From the IMG/VR virus record IMGVR_UViG_3300035126_000057, positions 1-28,995 of that record: DNA of 28,995 nucleotides; one strand, 5' to 3'. Within the stretch, counting starts at the first letter, position 1. Each line of letters opens with the position of its first letter. The notes under the pieces were generated by a model that saw only the letters and a program-made list of their open reading frames with translations, did no database searches and had not been told where the DNA came from. This document shows positions 7,563 to 16,241 of this stretch, piece after piece. The position numbers were made by a program, and so were the translations under genes. The stretch comes from a virus.

Positions 7563-10154
7563 TCAATACAGCGGACGGCGAATTGCCCTTTCACGCTCAA
7601 TCTTCTGCTTGGAAACCCGGTCTTTCATGTCACGGACTTCCTTGAAGAACTGAATGGTCTCTGGATTTGCGCTGGAAACATTGAGGGAAGTGCTGGGAAT
7701 AAGGCCGTAATCAAGAGCCTGTCCGTCTTCTCGCGCAGCCAGCATTGCAGTTCCATCCGACAGGTTCTGGACAACGACAAAGGTTGCCCGTGGATTCTTC
7801 GGATACTTGACTCGCAGGTATGCCTCAATGAAATCGGCATCCACGTTCAACTTCCTCTTCGGAATCAGCGAACCACGGACAATCAAGTTGTCTTGAAGAA
7901 CCTTTTCATTTGCGATCTTGATTGCTTTTTCGCCATCCCCCATGGCTTCTCCACGGGCCGCATCCAGATACTTGTTCCAGAACTGCGAAGCGGAATACAT
8001 GGCTGCATCCGGTTCGGTAACGCCGTTTTCCTGCCTGAATGCCATCATTCCAGCATTAAAACTGTCCGAATCCACCCCACTTCCGGCTCCAAACTGAAGC
8101 CATCCAAGTGGATTGGCTCGTTCATAGAAGTTGGTGTCCAGTTCCGTTCCAAAGACCCGGCCCATGGCCAAGTCACGCTGGATATCGGTGGGCTGCACTC
8201 CATTTCCAAGTTGGGATACTGCCCACTTGAGTTCCGTCAGCATCCGCTTTCCGTTGGGAGACTGCGGATTTACGACAACCTGATCAAGGTCTACGCCATT
8301 GAGAACCGCCAGTCGGTAAGCCCGAAGGTTGTCTTCAAACGCATCCGTGTTTTCTCCTCGTTCGGCGGAAGCCGGGTTCATGGCCGCGTTGTAGGCATGG
8401 ACTGCCCGGATCGCTTCACGATTGTCGTTGAACGCCGTGCCCATCTTCATTCGCAGGAAACGCAGGGAAGACCTAGTCTGGGTCTTTGCCTCACGAACGT
8501 CGAGTGAATCGTTGACGTTGGGCTGCAAAGAACCGTTGAACTTTTCCTTTGCCTGAGTTTCGTAGGCGTCAATCACCTTGGACAGGCGGTCATAGTCTGC
8601 CTTGTAGAGGGCGTTGGCTTTCTCGGTGTTCGGCTGAATGCCCATCTGGGTGCGGACTTCATCGATCTGGTTCTTGTAGGAAGCGAAGTTTGGAACCGTT
8701 GGGGCTTCTCCCGGCTTTGGAGCGAAGAAGGTCCCGATCTCGTCCTGCGCCACCTGCATGATCCCCGGAGTCCTGTTTCCATCAGCCCCAATGGAGCCAT
8801 TCCACAGTTCCTCCGTCATTGCCTGAACACGGAACATCATCCGCTTCTCGGAATTGTTCTCCCACTCCTTTGCAAACAGGTTCCGAAACTTCAGTTTGTC
8901 CTCTTCGCTGATCCCGAATTCGACAAACATGTTTTCAAGCCTGTCTTCAAGTTTCCCACGGTATGCATCCTCATTCTGGAGATATTCCGTTGGGACCTGA
9001 AACGAGTCATTGATCGTCTTGTAGATCGTGTTCTCGTTCTGCTTGATTCGCTCCTGCTCGGCCCGCTGCTTTCCTTGGCCGATGGAGTTCAGCAGCCATG
9101 CCCGCTTTGATTCGGATTCTGGCCCGGAAATCGTGATCTCGGACTCCACAAACTTGTCAAACCGCTCCAGAGCCTCTTCTTGGGTGATCTTTCCGGCCAC
9201 CGCCTCTGCCACGGTCCTCTGCGACCAGTCATAGAACTTCTTGGATTCTTCCGTGGTCAGCCGCTGCTTGTTGCTTTCGATCTTGGCTCGGTTGGCAAGC
9301 AGAACACCCTTGGCGTATTCCGTGTCCTTCAGCAGCCCGGTTCCAGACCTCAATTGTGCAAAGATCCGTTCAGCGGCATCGACATCGTCGGTGGTGGCCA
9401 TGACGTTGATCGCATTGTCGATGATGGCCTCATTGACCTGCTTCGGGCTGTATCCCATGCGGATGAATTCATCCGTGGTTTCCTGCAACGAGGCAAGTGC
9501 ATTATTCTTGATGATTGGGTCTTGGCTGCGAGAATCCTGCACGGCCTTGGAAAACTCGGCCCCGATGCCGACAAGAACCTTCTGGTTCCGGGCTTCGGTC
9601 ACCTTCGCCTCATGCTTCATCCCCATTGAGGCAATGTGGGGGTTGAAAGCCTCGTAGAACGACCGAGCCATGTAGGGAGTGTTCCCGATGGTCTTGTTCA
9701 CGTTGTCGGCATACTGTGCTGCAAGGGCGTCAAACGAGGTCTGGTTGTCGAAGAAAGCCTGATCCTGCTGAGACCGCTGCTCATAGATCTGGTTGAAGTG
9801 CGCCCGTGCCTTCATGCCTTCCATGGTTCCGCTGGCTTGCTGGGCACCGATGGCCATCCACGGATTTTCCGTTGGCTTGATCTCCCCGGAATCCATCAAC
9901 TGCTTGTAGGACTTGCGGCTCTGGTTGACCAGATCCATGCCCCTTTGCAGTTCCTTCTCGTTGCTCTCCTTCTTCAGGGTTCCCGCAAGGTTTGCGGCAG
10001 ACACCGACAGGTCCTTGAAGGCATCCGCAAACTGGAGGGCAAGGTTGACGCTCTGCTGGTCGTATAGTTCAACAGCGGGAGCCACGGCAGCCGTAAAGGT
10101 GCTGACGGGAGTGGCCTGAACGTCAAGGCTGGGGCGGCTTCGTTGCTTTGCCAT
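7563..10154 (-). CDS. Internal virion protein C, T7 gp15-like
   Basis: An 863-residue, mostly alpha-helical and charged protein lying between the gp14- and gp16-like genes, which is the gp15 position (T7 gp15 is 747 residues). The N-terminus (VQATPVSTFTAAVAPAVELY) resembles the Pro/Ala/Val-rich starts of other gp15-like proteins. It is followed by long helical repeats such as LAGTLKKESNEKELQRGMDL. In T7 this protein builds the middle of the internal core and lines the channel formed in the periplasm during ejection. Identification rests mainly on synteny, size and composition, because the family diverges strongly in sequence. The ribosome site before the ATG is weak. Confidence 0.82.
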   Translation of the reverse strand: MAKQRSRPSLDVQATPVSTFTAAVAPAVELYDQQSVNLALQFADAFKDLSVSAANLAGTLKKESNEKELQRGMDLVNQSRKSYKQLMDSGEIKPTENPWMAIGAQQASGTMEGMKARAHFNQIYEQRSQQDQAFFDNQTSFDALAAQYADNVNKTIGNTPYMARSFYEAFNPHIASMGMKHEAKVTEARNQKVLVGIGAEFSKAVQDSRSQDPIIKNNALASLQETTDEFIRMGYSPKQVNEAIIDNAINVMATTDDVDAAERIFAQLRSGTGLLKDTEYAKGVLLANRAKIESNKQRLTTEESKKFYDWSQRTVAEAVAGKITQEEALERFDKFVESEITISGPESESKRAWLLNSIGQGKQRAEQERIKQNENTIYKTINDSFQVPTEYLQNEDAYRGKLEDRLENMFVEFGISEEDKLKFRNLFAKEWENNSEKRMMFRVQAMTEELWNGSIGADGNRTPGIMQVAQDEIGTFFAPKPGEAPTVPNFASYKNQIDEVRTQMGIQPNTEKANALYKADYDRLSKVIDAYETQAKEKFNGSLQPNVNDSLDVREAKTQTRSSLRFLRMKMGTAFNDNREAIRAVHAYNAAMNPASAERGENTDAFEDNLRAYRLAVLNGVDLDQVVVNPQSPNGKRMLTELKWAVSQLGNGVQPTDIQRDLAMGRVFGTELDTNFYERANPLGWLQFGAGSGVDSDSFNAGMMAFRQENGVTEPDAAMYSASQFWNKYLDAARGEAMGDGEKAIKIANEKVLQDNLIVRGSLIPKRKLNVDADFIEAYLRVKYPKNPRATFVVVQNLSDGTAMLAAREDGQALDYGLIPSTSLNVSSANPETIQFFKEVRDMKDRVSKQKIERERAIRRPLY

Positions 10155-10157
10155 GTT

Positions 10158-10820
10158 TTAGCGGCTCAGGAGGTAGGGAGTCGATGGGTTGGCTTGGAGG
10201 AACCAAGGAGCATTCGGGTTGTTGACCGTTGGGTTGGCGGCTGCGCCGACATCAGGTGAACGGAAGGAGGACAACGCCCCGTAGGTGGCAATTCCGGTGC
10301 TGATGCCGTTCATGATGCTGGTTGCCGGGGACACCGTGGCCGGAGGCGGCAGCGGGTTGGGATAGCCGTTGTTGATGGCATTCTGCCCACGGGCGTAGAT
10401 CGCCTTCGCTTCCATGGATGACTGAGACCTGAAAGATCGCAGGTTGCGGATGGATGCCGACTCGAATTCAGCGACATCTCTGGCAAACTGGGCGTGGACA
10501 AGATCAACCGTCCTTCCTTCAATGCCAGCAGCCGCCGTCTGAGCCCGAGCCGTTGCTCCAGCCTCGCGGGCATCACGGGCAACCTGCTCCAACTGCATCC
10601 GGGTCGCTGCGGCGGTCTCAATGTCACGCTGTGCCAGTTGGTCGATCTGGAGCCCGACATCACGGACAACGGCTGCGGCATTCTGCTCGTACTGCTTGTT
10701 CTGGGAAATCCCAAGGTCACGGCGGTATCGATTCTGCTCGTTTGCCGCCTTGGATTGGGCTGCCAGATTCACGGCAGTAGAGGCGACTCCAACACCGATT
10801 GCTACGGCTACGAATGCCAT
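10158..10820 (-). CDS. Internal virion protein B, T7 gp14-like
   Basis: A 220-residue protein (T7 gp14 is 196). Its ATG directly follows the stop of the cupin-like gene, with a GGAG ribosome site. A short hydrophobic N-terminus (VAVAIGVGVASTAVNLAAQS) is followed by a long Gln/Ala/Arg-rich helical region of about 110 residues (TAAATRMQLEQVARDAREAG). The tail is Pro/Gly-rich and ends with SPATSIMNGISTGIATYGAL. This profile, and the place before gp15- and gp16-like genes, match gp14, which forms the outer-membrane part of the ejection channel in T7. The central stretch GIEGRTVDLVHAQFARDV is typical of the family. Confidence 0.85.
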   Translation of the reverse strand: MAFVAVAIGVGVASTAVNLAAQSKAANEQNRYRRDLGISQNKQYEQNAAAVVRDVGLQIDQLAQRDIETAAATRMQLEQVARDAREAGATARAQTAAAGIEGRTVDLVHAQFARDVAEFESASIRNLRSFRSQSSMEAKAIYARGQNAINNGYPNPLPPPATVSPATSIMNGISTGIATYGALSSFRSPDVGAAANPTVNNPNAPWFLQANPSTPYLLSR

Positions 10821-11237
10821 TCAGGACTCCGGTAATGCGAGGTTTCTTGTCTGTAGAAGATGGCTTTCGCTGGTCATCTCGTCTTCAGCATCAGCCACGG
10901 AAGTGTGGGAAGTGTGGATCAGGGTTGTCCAATAGGTATCGGAATGAGCCAAGCCGACTCGCTTGTATCCCTTGCTTGCGGGAAGAATGTGATATCCGGT
11001 CAGCCGCATGGATCCCTCATCGGTCGTTACCGTGATGTCCCCAAGGACAATGCAGATGTTGTCGAGGTTCGTCAGGGTTCCGACAAGCGCGGTTCCAGCC
11101 GGGATCAGGATGGTTCTGGCATACATCGACCCGTGCAGCAGGTGGGATGTCTCCAACTGAACCTGCGGATGCTGCCCCAAGATTCTTTGGAGTTCAGTCG
11201 CGGCATCTGAGTCTGGCGAACTCAATGAATGGTTCAT
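10821..11237 (-). CDS. Cupin-like virion-associated protein
   Basis: A 138-residue protein overlapping the end of the gp13-like gene by 44 bp. Its ATG has a good ribosome site (GGAAGGAACA). Short beta strands separated by glycines and histidines resemble the double-stranded beta-helix of cupins: ARTILIPAGTALVGTLTNLD, ICIVLGDITVTTDEG, MRLTGYHILPASKGYKRVG, AHSDTYWTTLIHT. Comparable small proteins occur beside gp13/gp14-like genes in other podoviruses without gp13-type function being shown. T7 has no clear counterpart here. A structural or sugar-binding role is possible. No catalytic claim can be made, although the His-rich segment LAHSDTYWTTLIHTSHTS could bind metal. Confidence 0.75.
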   Translation of the reverse strand: MNHSLSSPDSDAATELQRILGQHPQVQLETSHLLHGSMYARTILIPAGTALVGTLTNLDNICIVLGDITVTTDEGSMRLTGYHILPASKGYKRVGLAHSDTYWTTLIHTSHTSVADAEDEMTSESHLLQTRNLALPES

Positions 11238-11658
11238 TGTTCCTTCCCCTTACCGTACCAATAAAACTGAACCCTACCCAAGAAAGCCAGCGGATGTGAA
11301 GGGCATTTCGCTGATCGACCGCATTGTACAGGAGCGGAACTTTGTCTTGAAACCGTTCAACCCATTCCCTCGACTTACGCAGAAATTCCCACTTGTGCTG
11401 CAAAAGGTCCGTGCTGGCCAGAAGCCACACGATGGCAGACAGTTTCGGGTCAATGACCTTGTTGCCGAAGACAGCCAGAGGAAGCCCGTCAGAGACCCGG
11501 TAGACGGTGTAACATTCATCAGAAGCGATATAGCCGCGAAACAGGGCTTGCCTAGGGCTTTCTCCAGACGCCGCCACGATTTCGGCCCGGTCTTCTGGAC
11601 GCATGGCCTTGGCGACATGGGGTAGGTCTGGTAGTACTGTTCTCCGGGCGTCAATCAA
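11194..11658 (-). CDS. Internal virion protein A, T7 gp13-like (acetyltransferase-like fold)
   Basis: A 154-residue protein in the gp13 position (T7 gp13 is 138 residues). The chosen start is a TTG at 11656-11658, which overlaps the TGA of tail tubular protein B as TTGA and has AAAGG upstream; no in-frame ATG lies near the conserved start. The sequence MRPEDRAEIVAASGESPRQA, then YTVYRVSDGLPLAVFGNKV and ALHIRWLSWVGFSFIG resembles the GNAT-like fold seen in phage gp13-like proteins. T7 gp13 is needed for virion morphogenesis and is not known as an enzyme. Catalysis is therefore not claimed. Confidence 0.8.
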   Translation of the reverse strand: MIDARRTVLPDLPHVAKAMRPEDRAEIVAASGESPRQALFRGYIASDECYTVYRVSDGLPLAVFGNKVIDPKLSAIVWLLASTDLLQHKWEFLRKSREWVERFQDKVPLLYNAVDQRNALHIRWLSWVGFSFIGTVRGRNNEPFIEFARLRCRD

Positions 11659-14414
11659 GCATTGTACCTTTGGGCCCGGTCATTGTAATAGGCTTCGAGT
11701 TCCCCGCTCAGGATCTTGGAAGGCAGGTGGGAGTCATTCAGGATCTTCACCGTCACGTTCTCGTTCTTTGAATGCACCGGAACCCTGAACGTCCCTGAAG
11801 TGATGTTGCTTGACCCAATGGTGGCTATTCCGAGGATCTCCCCAGTAAATGGGTAGGTATAGGTGTCGCCATTGCCGATTGATGCGGTGACCCGGAAATA
11901 GCCAGTATTGGCATATTGCAGCGTCAGATACCGAAGTTGATATCGGCCACTCAGGATCGACACGTTCTTTCCAGACTTGAGGTAGGGGGTCGAGAACTGG
12001 TAAGTCATCGTGTATGGGACGCCGATCCAGACTGCCTTTGCGCTCCAGTTTCCGGCTACCACGACCGTTCCTGCGGTTCCCGGCGCATAGTTGGTTCCAG
12101 ACACCACCGACAGGACATAGCCGTCTACGGTGACAACCTGCACGTTCCCGTAGGACAGGGGTGCAGCAAGGGTAAACGTGGTCCTACCCGTATTCGCGTC
12201 ATACGTCCCCTGCCCAGCGGCATAGTGCTTGCGTTGGTCTAGGTTGGTAATCCAGTCCTTCCCGCTGATCGTGACATCGTTCACCCCAGCCCCCATCCGC
12301 ACCTTTTCCATGGTGATGTAGCCCGTGGTGGAATTGGTGGCCGTCCGCATGAAGGCGATGTACAGGTCTGATTCGATGAACCCAGCCCAGATGGCCTTGG
12401 CAAAACTGGTTGCACCACTAAGGGAGTTTGCGAACGTGAACTTGAACCACGCAGACTGGAGCCGCTCGTTGTTGCTGTTGAAGTAGCGGTATCCGTAGAG
12501 ATTGCCTTGCGACACGATGAAGGCAATGTTGTCGTGGGTCGTGGCGGTGAGGTGCGAGGGAGAACCGGGGATGTACCGGGACACGCTGTTCGTCAGGTCG
12601 TTGGCCAGATAGGCCCCGTCCAGAGATGGCTGTGGGATCAGTTCACGCATCCCGACATAGCCGCCATTCGAGAACGTGAAGAAGATCGAATTTGCCGATG
12701 GGAATGGCTTGATCGTGGAGGACTGGTTCTCGAAATCCGCAGCGGGAATGATTGCGATGGACTTCGGAGACAGGATGTCGCCACCCCGAAGGACCATCTG
12801 GCTGTTGGGCGTGAACAGGATCAGATCCCGGTTGAACGGGATTGCCGCCATGATCTTCCCGATGCGGGGGCTGGAGGACGCGACATCGATTGGATCCGTG
12901 TCCAAGATGTCGAGCGTGGTGGTTCGGAAGAAGTTGAAGAACTCGGAAGTCCCGCTGAAGATGATGTTCTCTCCAGACATGATTCCAAGCCTGTTCTGGT
13001 GGAACACCATGTCCTGAATCTTCAGCCCGAGGAAGGACGGGTAGGGATTGGTCTCGTCGTTGCCGACCAGTCGATTGGTCCACTTGTAGGTGCTGTAGTC
13101 AGCCCCGGCAGGGACATTGGATCCCGGAGTGCTGCCATCGGCGTACTTCAGCATGAAGGTGCCGTCAGACTGCCGGATCAGGATCGCGGGAAGCGTGGAG
13201 TTGGTCCAGAGGTACTTCACGCCCGGAGCAACGGTCTCCTCCCAGATCCCACGGGAGAAAGTTCCGTTGTCTGCCACGAACTTGACATAGTAATCATCGA
13301 TGTCCGACTCGGGGCTGCCGAGGACACGCACGGTGTAGCCATGGGGTGCCGAAGGAGGCAGATCCTCAAAGCGGACCACCTCGTCACGGATGAAGATGAT
13401 TCCCTCTCCGGCAAAGTCATCGACCAGTTCGGCCGTGAAGTCGGCGGTGGACTGGAGGTAGATCACGCCGTCCTGATGCGTGGAGTTCCCATAGGTGGCG
13501 TGAGCATCGATGCCGCCGACAGGGCCGATGTAGCCAGCGCAGTCTCCAGTAAACAGCGCGTCAGCGACATGCTCGGTTCCGAGTTCTCCGGTGGCAAGCG
13601 CAGCAATTTCAACTTCAAAGTTGTTGACATTTCCGATGTTTCCCGGAGCAGCGGTCAACTTGACGCTGAGGTTTGCTGATTCCCATTCGTTTCCATTGGT
13701 TAGAAGATTTACCTTCGTAACCTTTCCACCGGATACCACGATTGTGGCTGTTGGATAAGTCGATGCCTTGGTACCTGACACATAGGTCAACTGCACATTC
13801 GTGTAGGTGCCGTTGGTTCCGCTGGACCCGGCGTTAGTAATCACCTTTGTCCGAGTGTGGTGGGTGAAGATGGTCGTGGTCGCGCCAGCCTTCAACTTCA
13901 CCGTGTGTTCCCGGTTGTAGTTGGCCTGTCGAATCCACAGAAGCCCAGACCGTGCGTAGTCGGTCGGGGTGCTGGAGGAGAGCGTGGCAGGAGCCGTCAC
14001 CGTGGTGGTGGTATTCAGGATGAACGACACATCACCGATGGTCAAGATCTTCCGCTGATCAGCCGTGGCGGTCCCTAGGGTCGTAGCCCCGTCCACATAC
14101 AGCGTCTTCCTGTTACCCGCCAGATCGTAGATGTCCAGCGTCCCGTCCTGCTGCACCGACAACAGATACCGCTCCGACTCGTCCCGCTCAACCATGTGGA
14201 TGAACGGAGGCTGAGAAGTGCTGGCAGTCCTCAGCGTCCCAGCCGACGAGGCAAAGGCAAACAGGTGTTCCGTTGGCGGCCTCTTCATCAACCCCTCGAC
14301 GGGCGATGGAACCGCATTCTCAATTTCCTGAGCCTCGTTTGCGGCACGGACGGCAGAGGGCTGCTGGCTCACGCCGCCAATGAAGTTTGGGATTGAGGAG
14401 GTGATCAGGGGCAT
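11655..14414 (-). CDS. Tail tubular protein B, T7 gp12-like (nozzle)
   Basis: A 919-residue protein (T7 gp12 is 794). Its ATG shares one base with the stop of tail tubular protein A (TGATG). The N-terminus ITSSIPNFIGGVSQQPSAVR is a hallmark of the family, as is the following ANEAQEIENAVPSPVEGLMK. Further segments such as DMVFHQNRLGIMSGENIIFS and NRDLILFTPNSQMVLRGG match the conserved central region. Gp12 forms the hexameric nozzle at the tail tip through which DNA leaves and to which fibres attach. The extra length lies in Thr/Gly-rich stretches around residues 190-260 and near the C-terminus, probably peripheral beta domains. Confidence 0.95.
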   Translation of the reverse strand: MPLITSSIPNFIGGVSQQPSAVRAANEAQEIENAVPSPVEGLMKRPPTEHLFAFASSAGTLRTASTSQPPFIHMVERDESERYLLSVQQDGTLDIYDLAGNRKTLYVDGATTLGTATADQRKILTIGDVSFILNTTTTVTAPATLSSSTPTDYARSGLLWIRQANYNREHTVKLKAGATTTIFTHHTRTKVITNAGSSGTNGTYTNVQLTYVSGTKASTYPTATIVVSGGKVTKVNLLTNGNEWESANLSVKLTAAPGNIGNVNNFEVEIAALATGELGTEHVADALFTGDCAGYIGPVGGIDAHATYGNSTHQDGVIYLQSTADFTAELVDDFAGEGIIFIRDEVVRFEDLPPSAPHGYTVRVLGSPESDIDDYYVKFVADNGTFSRGIWEETVAPGVKYLWTNSTLPAILIRQSDGTFMLKYADGSTPGSNVPAGADYSTYKWTNRLVGNDETNPYPSFLGLKIQDMVFHQNRLGIMSGENIIFSGTSEFFNFFRTTTLDILDTDPIDVASSSPRIGKIMAAIPFNRDLILFTPNSQMVLRGGDILSPKSIAIIPAADFENQSSTIKPFPSANSIFFTFSNGGYVGMRELIPQPSLDGAYLANDLTNSVSRYIPGSPSHLTATTHDNIAFIVSQGNLYGYRYFNSNNERLQSAWFKFTFANSLSGATSFAKAIWAGFIESDLYIAFMRTATNSTTGYITMEKVRMGAGVNDVTISGKDWITNLDQRKHYAAGQGTYDANTGRTTFTLAAPLSYGNVQVVTVDGYVLSVVSGTNYAPGTAGTVVVAGNWSAKAVWIGVPYTMTYQFSTPYLKSGKNVSILSGRYQLRYLTLQYANTGYFRVTASIGNGDTYTYPFTGEILGIATIGSSNITSGTFRVPVHSKNENVTVKILNDSHLPSKILSGELEAYYNDRAQRYNA

Positions 14415-15010
14415 CAGGACACTCGGTAAGAGCCTTCGCGGATCATGGTACGCCAGACATCGGGGCTGTCAAAGATCGTGTAGTCCCCCACCTCGTTCTC
14501 GTACTCGGACAGGCGGGCAAGGGCACCGACCTCGTCCTGTGCGGTGAAGCCGTGAAGCGTCTGGGATCCGACCATTCGATCCTGAAAGATCCTAGATGAC
14601 CGCACGGTGATATACCGCTTGGCCACCTCCGGCATTTCATCGAAGTCCATGAGGTTCACCCGGATGACCTTGATGGTTTCGGAGAACTGGTAGGAATTGG
14701 TCTTCCGGTTGTACAGCCGATTGCCGCGCATCACCACATCGTAGTTGCTGTAGGCAGGATCCATGTCGATGCGGGCGATGCTGTCGCTGACGTAGATGAA
14801 TCCCGTGGCCGTTTCCGGGGACATCTCAATGCCGTCATCGGTGTTGAACTGCCAGCCATAGGACAGGACCTCACGGGTGACCTCATCCAAGATGGTCTGG
14901 GCAATCAGGGAGTCGGACCGCTGTGCCGTCAGGGAGTTGATCGGGGGCTCACCAACGACAGACAGCATCGTGTTGATGGCTTGGAGTTTGGTGGTCTTGG
15001 TCAGGGCCAT
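14414..15010 (-). CDS. Tail tubular protein A, T7 gp11-like (gatekeeper)
   Basis: A 198-residue protein (T7 gp11 is 196) that starts MALTKTTKLQAINTMLSVVG. It continues with EPPINSLTAQRSDSLIAQTI and EVTREVLSYGWQFNTDDGIE, characteristic of the family. Gp11 forms the dodecameric ring below the portal that holds the nozzle and fibres. The gene is the first after the strong terminator downstream of the capsid gene. Its ATG lies immediately after a 14-bp palindrome that includes the only visible ribosome site (TAGGA), so the palindrome could influence both transcription and translation of the tail genes. Confidence 0.95.
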   Translation of the reverse strand: MALTKTTKLQAINTMLSVVGEPPINSLTAQRSDSLIAQTILDEVTREVLSYGWQFNTDDGIEMSPETATGFIYVSDSIARIDMDPAYSNYDVVMRGNRLYNRKTNSYQFSETIKVIRVNLMDFDEMPEVAKRYITVRSSRIFQDRMVGSQTLHGFTAQDEVGALARLSEYENEVGDYTIFDSPDVWRTMIREGSYRVS

Positions 15011-15028
15011 TCTAGGATCCTAGACTCA
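15011..15028. repeat. CTAG palindrome before tail tubular A, related to the 18-mer repeats
   Basis: Positions 15011-15024 are a perfect 14-bp palindrome, TCTAGGATCCTAGA. Positions 15020-15028 read CTAGACTCA on the plus strand, the same 9-mer found at the end of the repeat at 26989-27006 (plus strand) and the one at 22904-22921 (minus strand). It abuts the ATG of tail tubular protein A. Its role is unknown; a promoter, operator or RNA-processing element is possible. Confidence 0.6.
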
Positions 15029-15030
15029 AA

Positions 15031-15072
15031 GAAAAGAGGGGGTGGAACCCAACTAAGGGAACCACCCCCTCT
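15031..15072 (-). terminator. Strong intrinsic terminator after the major capsid gene
   Basis: Read on the minus strand, an 11-bp stem (AGAGGGGGTGG with CCACCCCCTCT) is extended by 3 more G-C pairs across a TT/TT internal loop, with loop TTAGTT. It is followed by a T-rich tail, TTTTCTTTG, of which the first T closes the stem. It lies about 32 bp after the capsid stop. T7 has its main terminator, T-phi, at the same place, which limits tail-gene transcription relative to capsid. Confidence 0.9.
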
Positions 15073-15104
15073 TCATTCCAGAGGAAGTGATCTACACCCG
15101 GCTA

Positions 15105-16241
15105 TTAGGCCGTGGCGTAGAGTTCGTAGCAGCACTCCTCGCGGAGGACGTTGTGACCCATGGCGTACTTGGCAAGCATGAGCGTACCAAGGCGTTCCAT
15201 GATGTACTCCGACTCCAGCGAGAGGTCCATCAACTTGACCGTGCCGAGAGCCTCACGGTGGAAGATGATGCCACGGGTGCTGGTGTAGTTGAGGCCAGAG
15301 TAGCCATCATCAGCAGTACCGCTCACATCGTTCTTGACACCCGTAGCACCGTGCAGCGGATCAGGAGTGCCACCAGAGGTGCGCTCATCAGCAGTCGGCA
15401 CATGGTTGCTCTTCATGATCTGGATGCCAGCAACCCGGATGATCTCGCCACGGGCCACGCTGCCCTCACCCGCATAGTCGCGGTTGATGGCATCGGACTG
15501 GCTGTTGACCATCTTGTAGTACTCGCCCGGAGGCAGGATGGCGAAGCGGTCCTCCGAGGGGACATTGGCCTCGTCCATCTTCTGGGCAGCCACGAAGAAG
15601 GCATCCAGCAGTTCATCACCCGTGGGCGTGGCAGTAGAACCAGCGCGAATACGGGCACCGAGGTAGCCGTCCGAAGCCGTCGAACCGCCGAAGCGATCCG
15701 TGCTCTTACGGGCACCAGCGATCACGCTGCGGATCAGGTTCTTGTCAGCCGTGTAGGCCAGAGCGCGACCGATCTCCGTGCTGTAGATGCTGCGAACATC
15801 GTAGTGGTTCTTCATCTCATCGATGTCGGCCACGAAGACGCTGGAGACAAGCACATCATCGATGAAGATGACCTTCTCGTTGTGCTTGAAGCGGCTGAGG
15901 TACTTGGACGATGCGCTGTTGCCCGTGTCAAACTGAACCGGGCTGCCGTAGGTTGCGCCACCAGTAACGCCGCTGGCATAAGCCTGTGCGCCCGTGGCCT
16001 CGCTGAGGACGGACTCGCCGGGGACATGGTACTTGGCACCAGCCACGCCAGTCACCGGGAAGGTAGCAGACTTGCCGCTCTGGATCGTGCGAACACGGTG
16101 GAGAGGCATCATCACGTTGTACTTCTCGAAGGTGGTGATGATCTCACCGCTGAAGACCTTCAGGAAGAGTGCATCAGCGTCAGCCCCGTAGGACCCGCTG
16201 TACGCCTGTCCCAGACGGGACGGCTGAACAAATTCAGGCAT
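15105..16241 (-). CDS. Major capsid protein, T7 gp10A-like
   Basis: A 378-residue HK97-fold-type shell protein (T7 gp10A is 345). The ATG at 16239-16241 has TTAGGAAACACACA before it. Family signatures include ALFLKVFSGEIITTFEKYNV near residue 24, then VRTIQSGKSATFPVTG, PGESVLSEA, KVIFIDDVLVSSVFVADIDE and RGIIFHREALGTVKLMDLS toward the C-terminus. The gene stands alone between two terminators and has the longest leader in the window, which fits very high expression. I see no obvious slippery site giving a gp10B-like extension: the frame after the stop runs straight into the terminator region, about 30 bp away. Confidence 0.96.
   Translation of the reverse strand: MPEFVQPSRLGQAYSGSYGADADALFLKVFSGEIITTFEKYNVMMPLHRVRTIQSGKSATFPVTGVAGAKYHVPGESVLSEATGAQAYASGVTGGATYGSPVQFDTGNSASSKYLSRFKHNEKVIFIDDVLVSSVFVADIDEMKNHYDVRSIYSTEIGRALAYTADKNLIRSVIAGARKSTDRFGGSTASDGYLGARIRAGSTATPTGDELLDAFFVAAQKMDEANVPSEDRFAILPPGEYYKMVNSQSDAINRDYAGEGSVARGEIIRVAGIQIMKSNHVPTADERTSGGTPDPLHGATGVKNDVSGTADDGYSGLNYTSTRGIIFHREALGTVKLMDLSLESEYIMERLGTLMLAKYAMGHNVLREECCYELYATA

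Noticed and set aside
12507-13679. 390-codon plus-strand open frame opposite tail tubular protein B
   Set aside because: Antisense shadow of a gene with clear family motifs; no independent support.
15076-15104. gp10B-like frameshift extension of the capsid protein
   Set aside because: No clear slippery sequence before the stop, and the terminator follows within about 30 bp, leaving little room for an extension.
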